This document shows, one piece after another, positions 58,257-64,000 of a DNA stretch of 64,000 bases. Origin of the DNA: Actinomyces gaoshouyii (GTDB taxonomy: Bacteria > Actinomycetota > Actinomycetes > Actinomycetales > Actinomycetaceae). The stretch's first letter is position 1; the number at the start of each line of letters is the position of its first letter. The stretch is from NCBI RefSeq assembly GCF_002072175.1, contig NZ_MVIV01000001.1:328862-392861 (forward strand), given 5' to 3'. The position numbers and the translations under genes were made by a program. A model generated the notes under the pieces. It searched no databases. It saw only the letters and a list, made by a program, of their open reading frames with translations, and was not told where the DNA came from.

Positions 58257-59558
58257 TCACCTGGGGGTGTTCGGGGCCTGGCTTGGGTCGATGCGGCTTT
58301 GCCTCCACCGGTTGCGCAGGGCGTGAGGGGAGATCTCAAGGATCTCATCCGCGGCACGGCCCATCGCCGCGCGCATCGAGCGGTTGCCGACCACCCATGC
58401 CCGGCGCCTGGCGGCCTCGCTCTCCCGCCCGGGGGCCTCGGCATCCGCGAGGGCCCGGCGCATCGCCTCGGCGACGGCGCCGACCTCGTGGTCGCAGGCG
58501 TGGCCGAGGCCATGGGCGCCGAGGTCCTCGCGCGCCGGGCCGGGACCCGCGTAGACGACGGGGGCCCCGCAGGCCAGGGCCGCGAGGATCTTCGTGGGGT
58601 AGGCGAAGTCGTAGCCCAGGCCGGGCCGGATGGACACGACCGCCGCCGCGGCGCCCCGCAGCCAGGCAGCGGCCTGATCGGGGGGCACGAGCCCGCTGAA
58701 CGCGATCCGCTCGTCGCCCTGGGCTCGGGCGATGAGACTCTCCCAGTCGCTCCCCTGGCCGAGGAAGACCAGTCGCGCCTCGGGGTGGGTGCGATGGACC
58801 AGGCGCAGGGCGTCGATGAACACTCCGGCGCCCTGCCACTCCGAGGCGGTTCCCGCGTAGACGAAGTACGGGGCCGTGGGCGCATCCGGATGACGAGGCC
58901 CCTCGGCGGTGAAGACCTCGGTGTCAATGCCATTGAGAACGAGGGCCACGCGCCGCGCCCCCAGCTCGCGCACGCGCTCCGCCACGCCGTCGCTCACCGC
59001 GATGACGCTCCGCGCGCCGGCCAGGGCGAGGCGCTCGACGAGGCGCAGGGCCTCGACCACCCAGGCGGGCGCGCCGATGGACTCCGAGGCGTCGGACCAC
59101 ACGTCCGCCGCGTAGTAGGCGTAGGGGACGCCGCGCAGGGCGCAGATGGCTCTGACGACCGCGCCCGTGGTCGGTGGCGGCTCCGCGATGACGACCCGGG
59201 GACGGCGCTGGGCCAGGAGCCGAGCGGCCATGGGCGCGTCCACGCTCATGTAATGGGCGTAGCCGCGCACGTATCCGGACTCGTCCCGGAGCGCGGGGAC
59301 GGATCTCACCTCGATGCCGGGATCCCCCGGGGGTGTCATTCCCGGCGGGGTGGAGGTGAGCACCGTGACGCGCTCACCGCGCTCGGCCAGGGCCAGGGCC
59401 AGGCCGCGCAGGCGCTGGGCGGCGGCAGCAGCCTCGGGGGCGTACAGGCGAGTCGCGATGATAACGCCCCGGGCGGGACGGGAGCGGTCCCAGACCGCCA
59501 GGGCGAGGGCGCCGGCGAGGCCGAGCGCGAGGCCCTCGCGCAGCCGCCTCGCGGTCAC
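58257..59558 (-). CDS. Family-4 glycosyltransferase, membrane-associated
   Basis: A 433-residue GT-B protein with an N-terminal hydrophobic helix (LALGLAGALALAVW) that may anchor it. ATRLYAPEAAAAAQRLRGLALALAERG, PYAYYAADVWSDASESIG (as in WcaI/WbuB-like enzymes), PYFVYAGTASEWQGAGVFIDAL and PTKILAALACGAPVVYAGPG are visible. The DVWSD signature is typical of enzymes that act on UDP-N-acetyl-amino sugars. It overlaps the oxidoreductase gene by 4 nt (59555-59558), which ties it to the amino-sugar pathway. Confidence 0.86.
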   Translation of the reverse strand: MTARRLREGLALGLAGALALAVWDRSRPARGVIIATRLYAPEAAAAAQRLRGLALALAERGERVTVLTSTPPGMTPPGDPGIEVRSVPALRDESGYVRGYAHYMSVDAPMAARLLAQRRPRVVIAEPPPTTGAVVRAICALRGVPYAYYAADVWSDASESIGAPAWVVEALRLVERLALAGARSVIAVSDGVAERVRELGARRVALVLNGIDTEVFTAEGPRHPDAPTAPYFVYAGTASEWQGAGVFIDALRLVHRTHPEARLVFLGQGSDWESLIARAQGDERIAFSGLVPPDQAAAWLRGAAAAVVSIRPGLGYDFAYPTKILAALACGAPVVYAGPGPAREDLGAHGLGHACDHEVGAVAEAMRRALADAEAPGRESEAARRRAWVVGNRSMRAAMGRAADEILEISPHALRNRWRQSRIDPSQAPNTPR

Positions 59559-60553
59559 AAGTCGACCGTCCGGTTCTCGGCGGCGGAGGCGAGCACGGCC
59601 TCGACGACCTCGAGGGTGGCCACTCCCTCGTCCATGGTCACGATCTCGTTACCGGGGGCGCCCGCGCCGGCCACCACGGCGTCGCGGAAGCGCTCCTGCT
59701 CCAGGGCCAGGGGCTCGCGCTTCTCGATGGCGTAGCGAACGACATCCCCCTCGCTGACCCCGCGGAAGGCGGCCACCTGGTCCCAGGCGGAGGTCACGGT
59801 GCCGTTGGCATAGAAGGTGAGATCCCCGGTGAGGGTGTCGGCCACGTAGGCGCCCTTCTCCCCGGTGACGATCGTGACCCTCTCCTTGAAGGGGGTGAGC
59901 CAGTTGACGACGTGACTGACGATGACGCCATTGGCGAGCCGCCCGACTCCCACGACCATGTCCTCGTTGTCCCGCCCGGAGCGGTGGGCCACGTGGGCGC
60001 TGATGGAGGTGTAGCGGGAGTCGGCCACCCAGGCGGTCAGGTCGATGTCGTGAGTGGCCAGGTCCTTGACGACGCCGACGTCGCTGATGCGCGCGGGGAA
60101 GGGCCCCTGGCGGCGGGTGAGGACCTGGTAGACCTCCCCCAGGTCCCCGGCATCGAGACGGGCGCGCAGTGCCCGCAGCGCCGGGTTGCAGCGCTCCACA
60201 TAGCCGACGGCGCCCACGAGCCCGCGCGAGGAGAAGGCCTCGGCGACCCGGCGACCCGCCTCGACGCTATGGGCGATGGGCTTCTCCACCATCGCGGCCA
60301 CGCCGGCCTCGGCCAGGGCGAGAGCCACCTCCTCGTGGTGGACGGTGGGCACGGCGACCATGGCGGCATCGAGGCCTGCGTCGATGAGGGCGCGGACATC
60401 GGGCAGGACCGGCAGGCCGTCGGCCACGCCGAAGCGGTCGCCGCCCGGGTCGGCCACGGCCACGAGCTCCATGCCGGGCGTGGCGCGGATGACGCGGGCG
60501 TGGTGGCGGCCCATGGAGCCCAGGCCGATGAGGCCGATGCGCAGCGCGCCCAT
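59555..60553 (-). CDS. Gfo/Idh/MocA oxidoreductase (WbpB/WlbA-like)
   Basis: A 332-residue NAD-dependent sugar dehydrogenase: GLIGLGSMGRHHARVIRAT binds NAD, AAMVEKPIAHSVEAG holds the conserved EKP lysine, and VGAVGYVERCNPALRALRARL, GVVKDLATHDIDL follow the family. In WbpB/WlbA enzymes this protein oxidises the C3 hydroxyl of UDP-GlcNAcA. The DegT aminotransferase and hexapeptide acetyltransferase immediately upstream on the same strand give the wbpD-wbpE-wbpB order. One base separates it from the aminotransferase stop. Confidence 0.9.
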   Translation of the reverse strand: MGALRIGLIGLGSMGRHHARVIRATPGMELVAVADPGGDRFGVADGLPVLPDVRALIDAGLDAAMVAVPTVHHEEVALALAEAGVAAMVEKPIAHSVEAGRRVAEAFSSRGLVGAVGYVERCNPALRALRARLDAGDLGEVYQVLTRRQGPFPARISDVGVVKDLATHDIDLTAWVADSRYTSISAHVAHRSGRDNEDMVVGVGRLANGVIVSHVVNWLTPFKERVTIVTGEKGAYVADTLTGDLTFYANGTVTSAWDQVAAFRGVSEGDVVRYAIEKREPLALEQERFRDAVVAGAGAPGNEIVTMDEGVATLEVVEAVLASAAENRTVDL

Positions 60554-60554
60554 C

Positions 60555-61676
60555 TCAGGCACCCGCCTTCGCCACGGCGCCGATGGCCTCGATGATCCGG
60601 TCGAGGTCCTCGGGGGCGAGCGATGGGTGGACGGGCAGGGAGAGGCACTCGCGGGCGGCCCTCTCCGTGCCGGGCAGCTCCAGGCCGGGGGCGAAGCGCT
60701 CCAGGGAGGGCAGTCGGTGGTTGGGGATCGGGTAGTAGACGCCGGTCCCGATCCGCCACTCCTCGCGCAGGACGCGGGCGATCTCGTCGCGCGCGGCACC
60801 CTCGATGCCCTCGAAGCGGATCGTGTACTGGTGGTAGACGTGGCGGTAGCCGTCGGGCACATGCGGGGTGACGACGCCGCTCACGCCGGCCAGCCCGGCG
60901 TCGAGCGTGGCGGCGTTGGCGCGGCGCCGCTCGGTCCAGCCGCCCACCTTGCGCAGCTGGACGCGCCCGACGGCGGCGCTGACATCGGTCATGCGGTTGT
61001 TGAGGCCGATGACCTCGTTGGCGTACTGCTTCTCCATGCCCTGGTTGCGGATGAGGCGGCAGGCGCGCGCCAGGTCGGCGTCGCGGGTGGAGATGAGGCC
61101 CCCCTCCAGTGTGGTCATGTTCTTCGTGGGGTAGAAGGAGAAGGAGCCCCAGGCGCCGAAGGCGCCCACGGGCGCGCCGTCGATGGCGGCCCCGTGCGCC
61201 TGGGCGCAGTCCTCGTAGACGGCCAGGCCGTGTCGCTCGGCGATTCCCAGGATGGCGGGCATGTCGGCGGGCAGGCCGTAGAGGTGGACGACCTCGATGG
61301 CCGCGGTGCGCTCGGTGATGGCGGCCTCGACGCCGGCGGGGTCCAGGGTGAAGGTGACCGGGTCGATGTCCGCGAACACGGGGGTGGCACCGGCAGCGGC
61401 CACGGAGTTCGCGGTGGCGGCGAAGGTGAAGGAGGGGACGATGACCTCGGCGCCCTCGGGCAGGCCGGCCGCGAGCGTGGCCACGTGCTGGGCGGAGGTG
61501 CCGGAGTTGACGGCCACGCAGTGGGCTCCGGCGACCATCGTGGAGGAGAACTCCTCCTCGAAGGCGGCCACCTGCGGGCCCTGGACGACCATCCCGGAGT
61601 CGATGACAGCGCCGGCCGCCTCCCGCTCCTCGGGCCCGATGATCGGCTTGGCGGCGGGGATGAAGCTGCGTTCCAT
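60555..61676 (-). CDS. DegT/DnrJ/EryC1/StrS aminotransferase (WbpE-like)
   Basis: A 373-residue PLP enzyme. AAKPIIGPEEREAAGAVIDSG, HCVAVNSGTSAQHVA, VIVPSFTFAATANSV, VYEDCAQAHGA and the PLP-binding lysine in FYPTKNMTTLEGG (near residue 186), then RMTDVSAAVGRVQL and the C-terminal IPNHRLPSLERF are complete. WbpE aminates the C3-keto sugar made by the oxidoreductase downstream, giving UDP-GlcNAc(3N)A. The ATG overlaps the acetyltransferase stop by 1 nt. Other sugar aminotransferases share these motifs. Confidence 0.92.
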   Translation of the reverse strand: MERSFIPAAKPIIGPEEREAAGAVIDSGMVVQGPQVAAFEEEFSSTMVAGAHCVAVNSGTSAQHVATLAAGLPEGAEVIVPSFTFAATANSVAAAGATPVFADIDPVTFTLDPAGVEAAITERTAAIEVVHLYGLPADMPAILGIAERHGLAVYEDCAQAHGAAIDGAPVGAFGAWGSFSFYPTKNMTTLEGGLISTRDADLARACRLIRNQGMEKQYANEVIGLNNRMTDVSAAVGRVQLRKVGGWTERRRANAATLDAGLAGVSGVVTPHVPDGYRHVYHQYTIRFEGIEGAARDEIARVLREEWRIGTGVYYPIPNHRLPSLERFAPGLELPGTERAARECLSLPVHPSLAPEDLDRIIEAIGAVAKAGA

Positions 61677-62287
61677 CAGTGGCAGACCTCTCGGATCGTG
61701 GTGTCGGACTCTTCGTAGACGGTGCCGGTGGCGGGGCAGCGCCACCGTGGCGCGCCGGGCCCGGTCGGCGCGATGGGCTCAAGGGGCTCACCGGCGCGCC
61801 CGACCCAGCCGATGCGGCGCGCGGGCACCCCCGCGACGAGCGCGTGCGGGGAGACGTCCTTGGTGACGACGGCGCCCGCCGCGACCGTGGCCCACGCGCC
61901 GATCGTCACCGGCGCCACGCAGACGGCGCGCGCGCCGATGGAGGCGCCCTCCTCGATGGTCACCCCGACGGGATCCCAGTCGGAGGCGGACTTGAGACTG
62001 CCATCGGGATTGACGGCGCGGGGGAAGTGGTCATTGGTCAGGGTGACGGCGGGTCCGATGAAGACGCCGTCGGCGAGGCTGGCGGGCTCATAGACGAGCG
62101 CGTAGTTCTGGACCTTGCAATTGGCCCCCATGCGCACGCCCTCGCCGATGTAGGCGCCGCGCCCGATGACGCAGCCGGCGCCGAGGACGGCGCGCTCCCG
62201 GATCTGGGCGAGGTGCCAGACACTGCTCCCCTCGCCGATCACGGCCTCGTCCGAGACGTCGGCTGACTCGGCGATCCGGACTGCCAT
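61676..62287 (-). CDS. Hexapeptide-repeat N-acetyltransferase (WbpD/WlbB-like)
   Basis: A 203-residue left-handed beta-helix acyltransferase: RIAESADVSDEAVIGEGSSVWHLAQIRERAVLGAGCVIGRGAYIG shows successive hexapeptides, then NCKVQNYALVYEPASLADGVFIGPAVTLTNDHFPRAV with the catalytic His and AVVTKDVSPHALVAGVPARRIG. The C-terminal RWRCPATGTVYEE is a short zinc-ribbon-like extension common in actinobacterial members. AAGGAG 6 nt upstream fixes ATG 62287. It should acetylate the 3-amino group made by the DegT enzyme. It heads the wbpD-E-B-GT operon and is divergent from a GT2. Confidence 0.9.
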   Translation of the reverse strand: MAVRIAESADVSDEAVIGEGSSVWHLAQIRERAVLGAGCVIGRGAYIGEGVRMGANCKVQNYALVYEPASLADGVFIGPAVTLTNDHFPRAVNPDGSLKSASDWDPVGVTIEEGASIGARAVCVAPVTIGAWATVAAGAVVTKDVSPHALVAGVPARRIGWVGRAGEPLEPIAPTGPGAPRWRCPATGTVYEESDTTIREVCH

Positions 62288-62481
62288 TGCGGCTCCTTGC
62301 TGCCCGGCGGGGATCCCGGCCAGGCTCCGTCGTTCGTGCGGGGGATCAGGGGCCACGGGGGATCGCGGCGCCGGACCAGGTCGCGCCGCGACCATTGAGC
62401 CATACTACCGCCCCCGACCCCGCATCCTGCGATGATCCGCGCGCAGGAGGCCCGCCCCGGGGCCGATCGGCCCGCACGTGC

Positions 62482-62487
62482 GACAAT
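62482..62487 (+). promoter_or_regulatory. Candidate -10 (GACAAT), leaderless spacing
   Basis: GACAAT ends 6 nt before GTG 62494; no Shine-Dalgarno sequence is present. GTG 62491 would fall between the -10 and the predicted transcription start. Confidence 0.45.
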
Positions 62488-62493
62488 GCCGTG

Positions 62494-63198
62494 GTGAGCA
62501 CCCCCGCATCCTCCAGGCAGGACTCCTCCCCGGTGACCGATGCCTGGCTCGTCATCCCGCTGTACAATGAGGCCCAGGTCATTGGCAGCGTCATCGAGGC
62601 GGCTCGCGCCGTCTTCCCGCACGTCGTCGCCGTCGACGACGGATCGGGGGACGACTCCGCGCGGCGGGCCGAGCGCGCCGGGGCGATCGTCGTGCGCCAC
62701 CCGATCAACCGCGGCCAGGGCGCCGCGCTCCAGACCGGCATCGAGTACGTCCTGGAGAGGACGAACGCGGACTACGTCGTCACCTTCGACGCCGACGGCC
62801 AGCACTCCCCCGATGACGCGAGGGCCATGGTGTCCGCCGCGCGCGAGGAGGGGCTCGGCTTCGTCCTCGGCTCCCGCTTCCTCGAGGGCCCCTCCCCCGT
62901 GGGACCGGCCAAGCGCCTCATCCTCGGGCTGGCGGCGAAGGCCTCCTCCCGGTCCTCGGGGATGCGGATGACGGACGCGCACAACGGGCTGCGGGTGCTG
63001 CGGCGCGACGCCGCCGAGAAGATCAACCTGCAGCAGGACCGCATGGCCCACGCCTCGGAGATCATCCGCCAACTCGCCGGCACCGGCCTGCCCTGGCGCG
63101 AGCACCCGGTGACGATCACCTACACCGACTACTCCAAGGCCAAGGGCCAGTCCCTGTGGAACTCCATCAACATCCTCGTCGACCTGCTCTTCAGCTGA
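62494..63198 (+). CDS. Family-2 glycosyltransferase, polyprenyl-phosphate type
   Basis: A 234-residue GT2: AWLVIPLYNEAQVIGSVIEAA, VVAVDDGSGDDS, HPINRGQGAALQTGI and the catalytic VVTFDADGQHSPDDA motif, then GFVLGSRFLEG and ARHEH-type PWREHPVTITYTDYSKAKGQ. It resembles DPM1-like synthases without a C-terminal membrane domain. The DUF2304 gene follows 48 bp later with its own ribosome site. The GTG start is set by GACAAT 6 nt upstream. The product may be a lipid-phosphate sugar for the DUF6541 or DUF2142 proteins. Confidence 0.87.
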   Translation: MSTPASSRQDSSPVTDAWLVIPLYNEAQVIGSVIEAARAVFPHVVAVDDGSGDDSARRAERAGAIVVRHPINRGQGAALQTGIEYVLERTNADYVVTFDADGQHSPDDARAMVSAAREEGLGFVLGSRFLEGPSPVGPAKRLILGLAAKASSRSSGMRMTDAHNGLRVLRRDAAEKINLQQDRMAHASEIIRQLAGTGLPWREHPVTITYTDYSKAKGQSLWNSINILVDLLFS

Positions 63199-63246
63199 GC
63201 GAGCATCGGCGCACCGCACCCGCCGCCAGTCCATAGGAGCAGTCAG

Positions 63247-63615
63247 TTGAGTCACCAGATCATCATCCAGGCCATCCTCGTCATCGCCGTCGTCGCGATC
63301 GGCTGGACCATGCTGCGCAGCCCGACCGGCGCGCGGCACGAGGCCAGTCGGCGCCTCCTGACACTGACCTTCGTGCTCTTCGCGGTGATCGCGATCAGCC
63401 TGCCCCGACTGACCACCCAGGCGGCCAACGCCGTCGGGGTGGGCCGCGGCGCCGACCTCCTCCTCTACGCCCTCGTCGTCGCCTTCCTCCTCAACGTCCA
63501 CTCCTCCTTCCGCCGCAAGGCCTCCCTGGAGCGGCAGATCACCCGGCTGGCGCGCCGGGTCGCGATCGACGCCGCGCCGGAACCCCCTGCCGAGGCCCGC
63601 CGGGAGCGCCCCTGA
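63247..63615 (+). CDS. DUF2304 domain-containing membrane protein (second copy)
   Basis: A 122-residue protein with three membrane segments (about 5-23, 38-55, 70-88), the SPTGARHEASRRLLT loop, and a basic amphipathic tail (SSFRRKASLERQITRLARRV). It is shorter than the copy at 24480. The start is TTG, supported by AGGAG (63235-63239) 7 nt upstream. It pairs with the GT2 directly upstream, as the first copy does. Role unknown; it may recruit or stabilise the GT at the membrane. Confidence 0.83.
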   Translation: MSHQIIIQAILVIAVVAIGWTMLRSPTGARHEASRRLLTLTFVLFAVIAISLPRLTTQAANAVGVGRGADLLLYALVVAFLLNVHSSFRRKASLERQITRLARRVAIDAAPEPPAEARRERP

Positions 63616-63624
63616 GGGCGGGCG

Positions 63625-63646
63625 CCGACCGTCCACGGACGGTCGG
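63625..63646. terminator. Short perfect dyad between convergent genes
   Basis: CCGACCGTCC and GGACGGTCGG are exact reverse complements separated by 2 nt, just after the DUF2304 stop and before the stop of the convergent GT2 fragment. A terminator-like hairpin without a T-tract. Confidence 0.4.
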
Positions 63647-63694
63647 GCGCGGGCCCGGGCGAGGCGCCCGGGAGACCCGGGAGCAGTCCCGGGC

Positions 63695-64000
63695 TCAGCC
63701 GCGCCGGGCGGCGCGCACGGCGATCTCCTCTCGCGCGCGCAGGCCGGCGGACAGCGCCCAGCGCAGCGGCGCCCGCCAGGGCGCGGGGTGGGAGGCCCGC
63801 ATGTAGCGGCGCGCCGAGGCGTGGTGGGCGCGGATCATCCGCTCGGGGCGCGCCTTCCAGCTCACACCCTGCTCGTGGATGACAACCGCCTCGGGCACCT
63901 GGAGGTTGACGCGCCCGGAGGCCCCGATCCTCGCCCCGAGATCGACGTCCTCGAAGAACATGAAGTAGCCGTCGTCGAAGCCCCCGAGCTCGCGCCACAC
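63695..64000 (-). CDS. Family-2 glycosyltransferase, C-terminal part (5' end outside window)
   Basis: About 101 codons are visible; the start lies beyond the window edge. WRELGGFDDGYFMFFEDVDLGARIGASG, with the ED acceptor-base motif, then VPEAVVIHEQGVSWKARPERMIRAHHASARRYM, matches the C-terminal catalytic part of rhamnosyltransferase-type GT2 enzymes (WbbL family). In the WbbL role it would add rhamnose to the lipid-linked GlcNAc primer, but the donor-binding half is not visible. Confidence 0.85.
   Translation of the reverse strand: MWRELGGFDDGYFMFFEDVDLGARIGASGRVNLQVPEAVVIHEQGVSWKARPERMIRAHHASARRYMRASHPAPWRAPLRWALSAGLRAREEIAVRAARRG

Noticed and set aside
57537-59735. 732-codon plus-strand frame opposite two GT genes
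   Set aside because: Shadow frame; the opposite-strand GTs have complete donor-binding motifs.

Overview
This 64 kb window is high-GC DNA (roughly 70% by eye) with dense genes, many 4-nt ATGA/GTGA overlaps, frequent GTG starts and several probably leaderless mRNAs. The gene set (WhiB, DUF3499, DUF5719, TIGR03089, the MoxR/DUF58/DUF4129/SpoIIM/RDD block, a fused RmlC-RmlD protein and DUF6541 membrane proteins) points to an actinobacterium of the family Actinomycetaceae, most likely Actinomyces or a close relative. That assignment is inferred from gene content, not from a marker-gene tree. I saw no rRNA, tRNA, integrase, transposase or CRISPR array.

Layout. (1) 1-6.3 kb: a conserved membrane/protease-associated block, DUF4129 (cut by the window edge), DUF4350, MoxR ATPase and DUF58, then divergent SpoIIM and RDD proteins. 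(2) 6.5-15.3 kb: a conserved actinobacterial block with DUF3499, a metallopeptidase-like protein, the operon whiB > giant glycosyltransferase > DUF5719, TIGR03089 and manA. (3) 15.4-25.7 kb: rfbA, then a phosphocholine (lic1-like) module consisting of a winged-helix/LicC/LicA fusion, a LicB-type transporter and LicD. A convergent flippase, GT2 and second LicD follow, then glycosyltransferases. (4) 25.7-39.7 kb: rhamnan-type wall polysaccharide genes, with DUF2142, the RfbC-RfbD fusion, an RfbF-type GT, two RgpF-type proteins (one fused to a GH99-like domain), a Wzm/Wzt ABC exporter, rfbB, and a Tat-exported amidase with choline-binding repeats. A yefM-yoeB toxin-antitoxin pair sits here between two perfect 60-bp direct repeats. 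(5) 39.7-41.0 kb: an XRE/ImmA-type gene with a decayed PIN partner. (6) 41.1-64 kb: a second glycan region with three DUF6541 membrane proteins, many GTs, another flippase, an asparagine-synthase-like amidotransferase, and all five enzyme families needed to make UDP-2,3-diacetamido-2,3-dideoxy-mannuronic acid (or a close relative).

How the genes work together. dTDP-L-rhamnose enzymes (rfbA, rfbB, rfbCD) feed GT2/RgpF-type rhamnosyltransferases and ABC export. An amino-uronic-acid pathway feeds GTs and a Wzx-type flippase. The lic genes import choline, activate it to CDP-choline and attach phosphocholine to a glycan. The amidase with LytA-like choline-binding repeats would then dock on that decorated wall. 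The coupling of lic genes, rhamnan-type genes and a choline-binding hydrolase in one actinobacterial locus is the most interesting system here.
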